From NCBI GenBank assembly GCA_965368405.1, contig CBDUMS010000071.1:1-20290 (forward strand): a stretch of DNA of 20,290 bases. The letters run 5' to 3'. Below, in pieces: positions 6,309 through 14,244 of the stretch (position 1 is the stretch's first letter; every line of letters begins with the position of its first letter). Position numbers and translations under genes: made by a program. This DNA comes from S012-113 sp965368405. GTDB taxonomy: Bacteria > Bacteroidota > Bacteroidia > Cytophagales > Cyclobacteriaceae. The notes under the pieces are model-generated. The model saw nothing but the letters and a program-made list of their open reading frames with translations, did not search any database and was not told the origin of the DNA.

Positions 6309-9300
6309 ATTTATGATTGTTAACCCATTTTCGGGCAGCAATAAATGCTTCCAGCCATGGTGTATACTCCCAAGTGGTTTTTTCGGTTCCATAGGGCCAA
6401 TGCCATGGCATAATAGAACGCTCCAGATGGGGCATCATGGCAAGATGGCGACCATCGGCGGAACAAATTGCTGCAGCATTCTGCTCAGAGCCATTCGGGT
6501 TACCCGGGTATTCACCAAAACCGTAAGTGCCAGCGACCTCTAGTTCTTTATTTCCGCGTAAGTCGAACTTACCTTCGCCATGCGCCACCCAAATACCGAG
6601 TTGGGTATTGGCCAAACCTTTTAACATTACCGAGTTGTTCTCTGGGATGCGCATATTCACGAACCCCGATTCAAATTTTCCGGAATCATTATGGAACATC
6701 TTGGGGTGATTAGCTCCTGGATAAAGCAGTTCGAGTTCCATCATAAGCTGGCACCCATTGCAAACCCCCAGACTAAGGGTGTTTTTCCTAGCGTAGAATT
6801 TATCTAATGCTTCTTTCGCCTTGGCATTATACTTAAAGGCGCCTGCCCATCCTTTTGCACTACCCAGCACATCTGAGTTCGAGAAGCCGCCTACGAAAAC
6901 TATCATGTCGATATCTTCGAGGGTTTCTCTGCCTGATGTTAGATCGGTCATATGTACATCTTTTACATTGAAACCTGCTAAATCTAACGACCAAGCCATT
7001 TCACGATCTCCGTTCACCCCTTTTTCTCTAATAATTGCCGCCTTCGCAACCTTTTCCTGAGGCATTAAGGGCAAACCTTGCTCATTTAAATTACCAGTAA
7101 AACCTTCTGGCAGTTTGTACGATAATGGTTGACCTGAATAGTTTTTCTTCCTCAAGTCTGCATGTTCTTTGCCCGACTGATGAATTTCTAAGAGGTATGA
7201 AGAATTATACCAGATATCTCGTTTCTCGGCAATATTAAATGAAAGACCTGCTTCTTCAAATTTCAATTTTAATTCACCTGAATTATTTACGGTGCCCAGC
7301 TCATAATGATTAATCTCACTCAGCGTTAGCCTTTTCTGAAGACGGCCATCGTTAACCTGAACCAAAACGCCAGGCTGCTCACTAAAGAGGATTGCTGTTA
7401 AATCTTCGCCCATTTCAGACAAATCAAGCTCAAGCCCAACATTTTGACTCGGGAAGCACATCTCTAATGCCGCTGTAATAAGCCCACCGGCTGATATATC
7501 ATGGCCTGCCATTACTTCGCCATCTTCAATGGCGTGCTGCAAGGCCTTGAAAGCTGATTTAAAATAATGCGAGTCGATAACATTCGGTGCCGCGTCGCCT
7601 AATTCACCCAGGGTTTGGGCTAAGCTGCTACCACCTAATTTATAATTATCTTCAGAGAAATCGATATAAATCAACTTAGTGCCTGGTGTATTAACAAGTG
7701 CCGGCTCAATAACCTTATTAATATCCGTAACCGCTCCAACAGATGATATAATAACAGTTCCCGGTGATTTTACTGCCTTACCATCGGAGTATTTCTGCGT
7801 CATAGACAAGGAATCTTTTCCGGTTGGTATATTAATTCCCAATTCGCAAGCAAAATCGCTAACTGCCTGTACGGCTTCATAGAGGCGCGCATCTTCTCCT
7901 TCATTCTTACATGGCCACATCCAGTTCGCGCTTAACGACACGCCAGCTAAGCCACCATCGATAGGTGCCCAAACAAGATTCGTTAGGGCCTCTGCGATTG
8001 ACAGCCTTGCTCCGGCACTAGGGTCAACCAGCGATGGGGATGGAGCGTGGCCAATACTCGTGGCTACCCCATGATTGCTGTGATAATCCAGGGCCATTAC
8101 ACCTACATTATTTAGGGGTAACTGAAGCTCGCCACAGGTTTGCTGTTTTGCAACCTTGCCTGTAACCGAACGGTCGACTTTATTCGTTAGCCAATCTTTT
8201 GAGGCAACAGCCTCTAGCTGTAAAACATTATTTAAGTAATGCTCAATTTTAGCATCATCATACGCAAGTCCGGCCCTGTCTTTTTGCGAAGTGGTATCTG
8301 TTAATACGGTCTCGGGCGATGAGCCAAACATATCGAATAAGCTCCAGTCGATAGGGTTTTTACCTTTTTTACCAACGAAGGTAAAATTGTTTTTTCCTGT
8401 GGTTTCGCCAACATTATAAATTGGGGCACGTTCACGGTCGGCGACTTCCTTTAACTCTTCGTAGTGTTCTGGGTTTATTACAAGGCCCATTCGCTCCTGC
8501 GATTCGTTGCCTATGATCTCTTTTTCTGAAAGTGTTGGATCTCCAACTGGAAGTTTGGCGACTTCGATATTACCGCCGGTTGTTTCTACGAGTTCAGATA
8601 GGCAATTTAGGTGTCCACCAGCACCATGATCGTGAATGGATACGATCGGGTTATGCTGCTTCTCTGCCATTGCCCGTATTGCATTAGCCACCCGCTTTTG
8701 CATCTCCGGATTCGAGCGCTGAACGGCATTTAATTCAATGGTATTACTAAACTCACCTGTAGCTACCGACGAAACGGCACCACCACCCATACCAATGCGG
8801 TAATTATCACCACCCAGCACGACAATTCGGTCGCCTACAGCGGGCTCATCTTTAAGACTGTCAGACTTTTTGCCATAACCAATGCCGCCGGCAAGCATAA
8901 TTACCTTATCAAAGGCTGTTACTTCGCCATACTCTTCATTTTCGAAGGTTAGAAGTGATCCCGATATAAGCGGTTGTCCAAATTTATTGCCGAAGTCAGA
9001 TGCTCCATTACTTGCTTTGATTAAAATATCGATGGGCGTTTGATAGAGCCATTTTCGTGCTTCAATTTTATCTTCCCATTCAGATTTACGGGTACGGGGA
9101 TAGGAGGTCATGTATACCGCGGTGCCGGCCAATGGCAAGCTAGCCTTACCACCTGCTAGCCTATCCCGGATTTCGCCTCCCGAACCCGTAGCGGCACCAT
9201 TAAAGGGCTCTACCGTGGTGGGGAAGTTGTGGGTTTCGGCTTTTAGCGAAATAACCGAGTCGAAGGAAGATGTAGTAAAATAGTCGGGCTTATTTTGTGT

Positions 9301-9972
9301 TGCCGGAGCAAACTGGGTAATTCGAGGTCCTTCTACAAAGGCCACATTGTCTTTATACGCAGATACTAAACGGTTGGGATGTTCTTGCGATGTTTTCTTG
9401 ATGAGTTGAAATAATGAAGATTCCTTTTCCTCGCCATTAATAATAAATTTACCGTTGAAAATCTTATGACGGCAGTGCTCACTGTTTACCTGTGAAAACC
9501 CAAATACTTCGCCATCGGTCAGTGGCCGACCGAGTCGTTGGCTTACTCCATTTAGATATTCAATTTCTTCCTGGCTCAGGGCTAGGCCTTCAGCCTTATT
9601 ATAAGCCGCAATATCTTCAATGTCCAGAATCTCTTCGGGCTCATTTTCAATCAGAAAAATATTTTGATCGAGATCCTCATAAGATGCTTTCAGCATAGGG
9701 TCATATTCATCACCTGGAGTATACTCATCGAATTGTTCTATTCTGATGATATCCGTAATGCCCATATTTTGAGTAATTTCTACTGCATTGGTACTCCAGG
9801 GCGTAATCATTTCCTTTCTGGGGCCAAGAAATGAACCGTTAATTACTTCTGCGTTAATGAGCTGAGCATCGCCAAAAAGCCAGGCTAGCTTATCTCTAGA
9901 AGACTGATTGAGTTGGTTAGATGAATGAACTGCAAAAATGCTATTTGAGGAGGATTGAAAGAATAGAATCAT
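6307..9972 (-). CDS. purL: Phosphoribosylformylglycinamidine synthase, single-chain (synthetase plus glutaminase)
   Basis: Catalyses the ATP- and glutamine-dependent conversion of FGAR to FGAM in de novo purine synthesis, in the cytoplasm. The length of 1221 residues is that of the large single-chain form. N-terminal PurS-like region 1-140 (starting MILFFQSSSNSIFAV, as I recall for Bacteroidota PurL); linker and first synthetase domain with SEHCRHK (164-170), KAETHNFPTTVEP (244-256) and the Gly-rich GAATGSGGEIRD (259-270); a second synthetase half with HDHGAGG and DISAGGLITA; and a C-terminal class I glutaminase with nucleophile Cys1071 (GVCNGCQ) and His1182/Glu1184 (MPHLER). All key residues are intact. 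The gene stands alone between its own promoter and a terminator-like hairpin, with no other pur genes alongside. Confidence 0.97.
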   Translation of the reverse strand: MILFFQSSSNSIFAVHSSNQLNQSSRDKLAWLFGDAQLINAEVINGSFLGPRKEMITPWSTNAVEITQNMGITDIIRIEQFDEYTPGDEYDPMLKASYEDLDQNIFLIENEPEEILDIEDIAAYNKAEGLALSQEEIEYLNGVSQRLGRPLTDGEVFGFSQVNSEHCRHKIFNGKFIINGEEKESSLFQLIKKTSQEHPNRLVSAYKDNVAFVEGPRITQFAPATQNKPDYFTTSSFDSVISLKAETHNFPTTVEPFNGAATGSGGEIRDRLAGGKASLPLAGTAVYMTSYPRTRKSEWEDKIEARKWLYQTPIDILIKASNGASDFGNKFGQPLISGSLLTFENEEYGEVTAFDKVIMLAGGIGYGKKSDSLKDEPAVGDRIVVLGGDNYRIGMGGGAVSSVATGEFSNTIELNAVQRSNPEMQKRVANAIRAMAEKQHNPIVSIHDHGAGGHLNCLSELVETTGGNIEVAKLPVGDPTLSEKEIIGNESQERMGLVINPEHYEELKEVADRERAPIYNVGETTGKNNFTFVGKKGKNPIDWSLFDMFGSSPETVLTDTTSQKDRAGLAYDDAKIEHYLNNVLQLEAVASKDWLTNKVDRSVTGKVAKQQTCGELQLPLNNVGVMALDYHSNHGVATSIGHAPSPSLVDPSAGARLSIAEALTNLVWAPIDGGLAGVSLSANWMWPCKNEGEDARLYEAVQAVSDFACELGINIPTGKDSLSMTQKYSDGKAVKSPGTVIISSVGAVTDINKVIEPALVNTPGTKLIYIDFSEDNYKLGGSSLAQTLGELGDAAPNVIDSHYFKSAFKALQHAIEDGEVMAGHDISAGGLITAALEMCFPSQNVGLELDLSEMGEDLTAILFSEQPGVLVQVNDGRLQKRLTLSEINHYELGTVNNSGELKLKFEEAGLSFNIAEKRDIWYNSSYLLEIHQSGKEHADLRKKNYSGQPLSYKLPEGFTGNLNEQGLPLMPQEKVAKAAIIREKGVNGDREMAWSLDLAGFNVKDVHMTDLTSGRETLEDIDMIVFVGGFSNSDVLGSAKGWAGAFKYNAKAKEALDKFYARKNTLSLGVCNGCQLMMELELLYPGANHPKMFHNDSGKFESGFVNMRIPENNSVMLKGLANTQLGIWVAHGEGKFDLRGNKELEVAGTYGFGEYPGNPNGSEQNAAAICSADGRHLAMMPHLERSIMPWHWPYGTEKTTWEYTPWLEAFIAARKWVNNHK

Positions 9973-9992
9973 AGGTCGAAATATCTAAGTGG

Positions 9993-10000
9993 CAAAGTTA
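9993..10000 (-). promoter_or_regulatory. Predicted purL -7 box (TAACTTTG)
   Basis: On the minus strand TAACTTTG fits the Bacteroidota primary-sigma -7 consensus TAnnTTTG exactly. It ends 20 bp upstream of the purL ATG, implying a short 5' leader. The matching -33 TTTG is weak (TGAAC lies in the expected area). No purine riboswitch-like structure is visible in the short leader. Confidence 0.6.
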
Positions 10001-10083
10001 AAAGAAAACTATATAGTTCATGGTAGTCTGTGTTCATATGTTGGGTGAATCTTGCAATATATTCTTGAACCATAACCTATGAC

Positions 10084-10148
10084 TTAACGTTAACCTTATG
10101 GTATGCCACTTCGGCAATACAATTACAATATTTCGAACGACAGTTCGA
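10084..10148. promoter_or_regulatory. Palindromes in the divergent purL/sigma-factor intergenic region
   Basis: Within the 187-bp gap 9973-10159 there is a perfect 10-bp palindrome TTAACGTTAA (10084-10093) and an inverted repeat TCGAAC-GACA-GTTCGA (10133-10148) that ends 11 bp before the sigma-factor ATG. A looser pair CCATAA (10070-10075)/TTATGG (10096-10101) flanks the first. These could be operators or a sigma-specific promoter region for the rightward gene. No TAnnTTTG box was found for that gene. Confidence 0.35.
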
Positions 10149-10159
10149 CTTAAACATTA

Positions 10160-10738
10160 ATGGAAGCTTTGGGACTATCAGCAGAAATGAACGCAGAAAG
10201 AAAGTTAGTGGTGGAACAGACCGTCGCTGCTGAGAAGACTCGTCTCTTTAATTTTATTAAACAGCGTGTAGCCAACCCAGACGATGCCGAAGACATTTTG
10301 CAAGACGTTTTTTATCAGTTTTGGCAAGGATACCATTCAATAGAAAATCTTGAACGAATAACCTCGTGGTTATTTCGTGTTGCCCGTAATAAGATTATCG
10401 ATCGTTATCGCAAGTTAAAACCTACGGCATTTTCTGTTATAGAGAATTCTCGCGATGGGGAAGAGGCTCCTATGTTGTTGGCAGATATTCTGGGCGATGT
10501 TAATAATTCCCCCGATGATGTTTATCAGAAAGAATTAATATGGGACTCGATTGAAAAAGTGCTTGACGAGATGCCCAAGAAACAACGGGATGTCTTTGTT
10601 TGGCACGAGCTCGAAGATCAAAGTTTCCGTGAAATGGCCGAGCGCACCGGCGACTCCATTAATACATTATTATCACGCAAGCGTTACGCCGTTAATTTTC
10701 TAAGAGAACGCCTTCAGCAGTTGTACGACGAGATCTAA
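10160..10738 (+). CDS. ECF-type RNA polymerase sigma factor
   Basis: A protein of 192 residues from ATG 10160; an alternative ATG at 10187 would remove nine residues and cannot be excluded. Sigma region 2 lies at about 28-88: it contains DDAEDILQDVFYQFW (the core-binding helix) and ITSWLFRVARNKIIDRYRK (the -10 recognition helix). An acidic linker of about 40 residues follows, then region 4 at about 126-190, with MPKKQRDVFVWHELEDQSFREMAERTGDSINTLLSRKRYAV forming the -35-binding helix-turn-helix (broken at 20 residues: EMAERTGDSINTLLSRKR). It directs RNA polymerase to a specific regulon. No classical FecR-type anti-sigma gene is adjacent. Instead a small membrane protein gene starts 4 bp downstream and may take that role. 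Region 4 has FVWHELEDQSFREMA, usual for Bacteroidota ECFs. Confidence 0.92.
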   Translation: MEALGLSAEMNAERKLVVEQTVAAEKTRLFNFIKQRVANPDDAEDILQDVFYQFWQGYHSIENLERITSWLFRVARNKIIDRYRKLKPTAFSVIENSRDGEEAPMLLADILGDVNNSPDDVYQKELIWDSIEKVLDEMPKKQRDVFVWHELEDQSFREMAERTGDSINTLLSRKRYAVNFLRERLQQLYDEI

Positions 10739-10742
10739 TGTC

Positions 10743-11048
10743 ATGGTAAAGTACGGCTTGAAATATCTATTCTGGTTTTTAGTTTTAGTGGCCATTTTAA
10801 CCATGGCCGTAATGCTACTCTGGAACTGGTTAATTCCCGAATTGTTTAATGGCAAAATGATTAACTACTGGCAAGCTATGGGCATTCTCGTTCTCGCGAG
10901 GCTTTTAACCGGATTAGGCAAGGCGGGATCCGATCATTGGAAATACAAGATGCGTAATGGCTGGAGTTCCCTCTCCAACGATGAGAAGCAACATTTACGC
11001 GAGAAATTTCGCGATAAATGGTGTAGGAATACCGAAAATGAACAATAA
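10743..11048 (+). CDS. Small membrane protein linked to the ECF sigma factor
   Basis: A 101-residue protein. One strong transmembrane segment lies at about 7-30 (LKYLFWFLVLVAILTMAVML), then LLWNWLIPELF, then a second moderately hydrophobic segment NYWQAMGILVLARLLTG (about 41-58). A charged C-terminal tail follows, with SNDEKQHLREKFRDKWC, which looks helical. I recall the core pattern W-N-W-L-x-P-x-L-F-x(5,8)-W-Q-A-x-G-x-L-x-L as a recurrent small protein next to ECF sigma factors in Gram-negative bacteria, usually annotated as hypothetical. It starts 4 bp after the sigma stop, so co-translation is likely. A role as membrane-bound modulator of the sigma factor is inference; no anti-sigma domain (ZAS/FecR) is recognisable. 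Confidence 0.75.
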   Translation: MVKYGLKYLFWFLVLVAILTMAVMLLWNWLIPELFNGKMINYWQAMGILVLARLLTGLGKAGSDHWKYKMRNGWSSLSNDEKQHLREKFRDKWCRNTENEQ

Positions 11049-11080
11049 CCAAAACTTTTTTGTTGCATAGTCGTAACAAT

Positions 11081-11122
11081 AAACTATGGAAACTATTAAT
11101 ATGCTAAAAGTTTCCATAGTTT
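11081..11122. promoter_or_regulatory. 14-bp-arm inverted repeat, probable TetR operator
   Basis: AAACTATGGAAACT (11081-11094) and its exact reverse complement AGTTTCCATAGTTT (11109-11122) are separated by 14 bp. Each arm is itself a direct repeat of a 5-mer (AAACT-ATGG-AAACT / AGTTT-CCAT-AGTTT) with a 9-bp period. The right arm overlaps the predicted -7 box of the downstream operon, so repressor binding would block RNA polymerase. The location directly before a tetR-type gene makes it the likely autoregulatory operator (inference). Confidence 0.75.
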
Positions 11123-11124
11123 TG
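11117..11124 (+). promoter_or_regulatory. Predicted -7 box of the efflux operon (TAGTTTTG)
   Basis: TAGTTTTG is an exact match to the Bacteroidota consensus TAnnTTTG, 15 bp before the TetR ATG, implying a very short leader. No good -33 TTTG is seen at the usual spacing; the position falls inside the inverted repeat spacer. Confidence 0.65.
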
Positions 11125-11139
11125 CGTCGAATTTAAGCG

Positions 11140-11757
11140 ATGAAGGATACAATATTATATGCGGTAGGGGAGCTTTTCCAGAAATATGGGATTCGCAGTG
11201 TGTCTATGGACGACATAGCACATCGTTTAACTATTTCTAAAAAGACGATATATCAATCTTTTGATGATAAAAATGATTTGGTTGAGCAAATCGTTACGAT
11301 GATCGTTGGAGCAAAACTGAGCGAGTATAGTAACGCAGCTGCTTGCGCTTCTAATGCTATCGAAGAATTAAATATTACAGCGGGCCTGATAAGAAAGCAC
11401 TTTAAGGAGCTTAACCCGGCCTTCATGTATGATCTCAAAAAATATCACCCCAGCGCTTGGGAAATATTTGCGCAGCACGAGAAAGAGGTAATTTATAAGG
11501 CCGTAGTGGAAAGCCTTGAACGAGGTAAGAAAGAAGGTTTTGTACGCCCGGAGATCAATGTCAAGGTAATTGCAAAAATTAGATTTGAGCAAATACATGC
11601 ATCATTTGATGAATCAATATTTCCTAAAGATGAATTCGATTTTCCTGAAGTTCAAATGCAACTTTTCGACTTCTTCGTTCACGGAGTCCTTACTAAAGAG
11701 GGTCTAAATCAATATAAGAACTATCAATTTGAAAATAATGAACAAGTTAATAATTAG
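11140..11757 (+). CDS. TetR/AcrR-family transcriptional regulator
   Basis: A 205-residue protein of the usual TetR length. The N-terminal DNA-binding domain (about 5-55) carries ILYAVGELFQKYGIRSVSM, then the helix-turn-helix MDDIAHRLTISKKTIYQSFD and the following DKNDLVEQIV, all standard TetR features. The C-terminal helical domain is divergent, as expected for ligand binding. It is the first gene of the efflux operon and its end overlaps the TolC gene by 20 bp. With the inverted repeat across its promoter, the simplest model is a repressor released by a pump substrate, controlling itself and the whole pump operon. The ligand is unknown. Confidence 0.93.
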   Translation: MKDTILYAVGELFQKYGIRSVSMDDIAHRLTISKKTIYQSFDDKNDLVEQIVTMIVGAKLSEYSNAAACASNAIEELNITAGLIRKHFKELNPAFMYDLKKYHPSAWEIFAQHEKEVIYKAVVESLERGKKEGFVRPEINVKVIAKIRFEQIHASFDESIFPKDEFDFPEVQMQLFDFFVHGVLTKEGLNQYKNYQFENNEQVNN

Positions 11758-13066
11758 TGCACTCCTAATCTTTGCTAGCCCACTGTACGCACAAGTGGAA
11801 CAGCAGAGGATGTCGTTGGATGAAGCCGTGCAATATGCGCTGGTTCATAACCAAACCCTACTCAATGCCAAGCTGGACGTTACTGCGGCCGAAGGTTTTG
11901 TGAAAGAAAACATAGCTTCGGGATTACCGCAGATTAATGCAAATATTGATTTAGCCGATAATTTCGAGCTACCTACCAGCTTTGTGCCAGGTGAGTTTTT
12001 TGGCGGAGCTCCAGGCGAATTCATTCCAGTTCAATTTGGAACCAAGTATTCTGGTAATGCTACATTATCGGCGACCCAAATGGTGTTCGATGGCGTATTC
12101 TTTGTTGGTTTAGAGGCGGCCAAAACCTATCAGGAACTGTCTTCAAAAGCGCAGGTGCAAACCGAAATCGATGTGGTGGTTAATGTTACGAAAGCTTACT
12201 ATAATGTTTTGGTAAATAAACTGACGCTCGAATTGGTGGAAAAGAATTATGGTCGATTAGATACCCTTTTAAACGAAACTAAAGCAATGCGCGAAAGTGG
12301 TTTTGCCGAGGGTATCGATGTAAGTCGCGTACAGGTACAGTTTAATAATATTAGAGTTAATCTTAGCAACTCAAAGAAAATGCTGGAGGTTGCTGAGTAT
12401 CTCCTGAAATTCCAAATGGGTATGCCTGTATCCGAGGGGATTGAATTAACTGATGAGCTGACCTTGGAGATGTTCTCTGATATCGACGAAAGCCAGTTTT
12501 CATATGACAATAGAATAGAATATTCGATTCTTCAAACACAGGAACGATTGGCCCAGCTAGATATTCGCCGGACGAATGTAGGTTATCTTCCAAAATTGGA
12601 TTTATATGCCAACCTGGGTGCTGTAGCCGGAACTGGAGCAGGAGCCTCTTTGTTTAATATTGGTAATGAATGGTTTGGCTTTGGAATTGTTGGATTACGA
12701 ATGAACATTCCAATTTTTGATGGCTTAATAAAACATCATTCCAGTCAACAGAAAAAAGTTAAACTAGAACAGGTATATAATTCATACGACCAATTAAGAA
12801 ATAGTATTGACTTAGAGGTAGAGCAGACCAGAATAGCTTATGCGAATAGCGTAGACTTTATGAACATGCAGCTGGAAAACATGAAGATCTCAGAAGAAGT
12901 TTATGATGTTACCAAAACAAAATATCAGCAGGGTGTCGGCTCTAATATCGAAGTAATTAATGCTGATGCTGACTTTAAAGAAGCCCAAACCAATTTTTTC
13001 CAGGCGTTGTACTCGGCCCTAATTTCTAAGGTAGACTACGAAAAAGCGCTGGGCAAATTAAACTAA
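11738..13066 (+). CDS. TolC-family outer-membrane efflux protein
   Basis: A protein of 442 residues from ATG 11738, chosen because it begins the signal peptide MNKLIISALLIFASPLYAQ; a TTG three codons earlier only adds MKI. It overlaps the end of the TetR gene by 20 bp. Two repeated outer-membrane efflux (OEP) halves are visible: long amphipathic helices (VQYALVHNQTLLNAKLDVTA near residue 28; ETKAMRESGFAEGIDVSRVQ; later EEVYDVTKTKYQQGVGSNIEV) alternating with strand segments around GLPQINANIDL and GYLPKLDLYANLG. The motif KYQQGVGSNIEVINADADFKEAQ-type helix start is typical for TolC homologues (read in pieces). It forms the trimeric exit duct for the pump encoded by the next two genes. Confidence 0.95.
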   Translation: MNKLIISALLIFASPLYAQVEQQRMSLDEAVQYALVHNQTLLNAKLDVTAAEGFVKENIASGLPQINANIDLADNFELPTSFVPGEFFGGAPGEFIPVQFGTKYSGNATLSATQMVFDGVFFVGLEAAKTYQELSSKAQVQTEIDVVVNVTKAYYNVLVNKLTLELVEKNYGRLDTLLNETKAMRESGFAEGIDVSRVQVQFNNIRVNLSNSKKMLEVAEYLLKFQMGMPVSEGIELTDELTLEMFSDIDESQFSYDNRIEYSILQTQERLAQLDIRRTNVGYLPKLDLYANLGAVAGTGAGASLFNIGNEWFGFGIVGLRMNIPIFDGLIKHHSSQQKKVKLEQVYNSYDQLRNSIDLEVEQTRIAYANSVDFMNMQLENMKISEEVYDVTKTKYQQGVGSNIEVINADADFKEAQTNFFQALYSALISKVDYEKALGKLN

Positions 13067-13093
13067 TTGACAAGAACACTTAATAAATATACA

Positions 13094-14227
13094 ATGAAAG
13101 CTAAATTTTTATCAATCCTTACGGTTACTGTATTGTTTATGGCATGCGATGCAGGTGACCCTGTCGTGCTTAAAAAGAAAGAACTAACCGATGCAAAAAC
13201 AGAGTTATTTGCAATTAAAGAAAAGATAGCTACGCTCGAACAAGAACTTGCAGGAATGGGAGTAACGGACGCCAATTCTAATTTAACATTAGTAACGACT
13301 CACAAAGTGACGACTACTCCATTTGTTCATCAAGTGGATGTACGTGGTACAGTACAGTCAAGAAATAATGTTATGATCTCGGCAGAAACACCTGCGGCGG
13401 TTCAGGATATTAGTGTTGTTGAAGGACAAGAAGTAAAAAAAGGACAACTTTTAGTAATTCAGGACGGTGAGATCCTTCGAAAGAACATCAAAGAATTAGA
13501 GTCATCGCTTGATCTTGCTACCACCATGTATGAACGACAGAAAAAACTATGGGAGCAGAACATTGGATCAGAAGTCCAGTATCTCGAAATGAAAAATCGT
13601 AAAGAGTCGCTGGAACTTAAGCTTTCTACTACTAAAAGTCAGCTAAACAAAACCAGAATTAGAGCTCCTTTCGATGGTATCGTGGATAAAATAGATGTTC
13701 GCGTTGGTGAGATGGCACAACCGGGATTCCCGATCATCAGACTCGTGAGCATGTCTAACATGTATATTAAAGCTGATGTATCCGAATCGTTTATTGGCAA
13801 ATTCACTAAAGGTCAAGAGGTGGAAGTTTACTTTCCATCCACAGACTATCGATTAAAATCGACTGTAAAGGCACTTGGGCTGGTAATCAACCCGAATAAT
13901 AGAACTTTTGAATTAGAGGTAACAATACCTAATAATTTAAATGTTAAACCGAATATGATCGCTGTGCTTAGCCTGGCAGATTATAGAAATGATAAAGCAC
14001 ATACTATCCCTACCAAGATCATCCAGAGTGATAGACTCGGGAAGTTCGTATATAAAATTGCGGAGAACGATGGTAAAACCATCGTAGAACGTGTAGATAT
14101 AGAATTGGGGATTACTTACGAAAACGACACGGAAATCAAATCGGGATTGAACGATGGTGATTTGTTGGTTGTTAAAGGTGGGTTAGGACTTGCCGACGGT
14201 GGTGAAGTAAATATTGTTGAAGAATAG
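13094..14227 (+). CDS. RND efflux periplasmic adaptor (membrane-fusion protein), lipoprotein
   Basis: A protein of 377 residues from ATG 13094, preferred over an in-frame TTG at 13067 because it opens directly into a lipoprotein signal with lipobox LFMAC and lipidation Cys18. Next come a short coiled coil (about 25-55), the first half of a lipoyl-like domain (VQDISVVEGQEVKKGQLL), an alpha hairpin (about 130-185) and the second lipoyl half (RIRAPFDGIVDKIDVRVGE). A beta-barrel domain (MYIKADVSESFIGKFTKGQE) and a membrane-proximal domain follow, the latter ending in VVKGGLGLADGGEV. It bridges the permease and TolC in the periplasm. The extra N-terminal coiled coil before the lipoyl domain is common in Bacteroidota homologues as I recall. 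Gaps are 27 bp to tolC and 17 bp to the permease. Confidence 0.94.
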   Translation: MKAKFLSILTVTVLFMACDAGDPVVLKKKELTDAKTELFAIKEKIATLEQELAGMGVTDANSNLTLVTTHKVTTTPFVHQVDVRGTVQSRNNVMISAETPAAVQDISVVEGQEVKKGQLLVIQDGEILRKNIKELESSLDLATTMYERQKKLWEQNIGSEVQYLEMKNRKESLELKLSTTKSQLNKTRIRAPFDGIVDKIDVRVGEMAQPGFPIIRLVSMSNMYIKADVSESFIGKFTKGQEVEVYFPSTDYRLKSTVKALGLVINPNNRTFELEVTIPNNLNVKPNMIAVLSLADYRNDKAHTIPTKIIQSDRLGKFVYKIAENDGKTIVERVDIELGITYENDTEIKSGLNDGDLLVVKGGLGLADGGEVNIVEE

Positions 14228-14244
14228 GATATCCTTGAAGGATT

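Noticed and set aside
9973..10159. Possible purine riboswitch upstream of purL
   Set aside because: The predicted leader between the -7 box and the ATG is about 20 nt, too short for an aptamer, and no conserved purine-aptamer core was seen.
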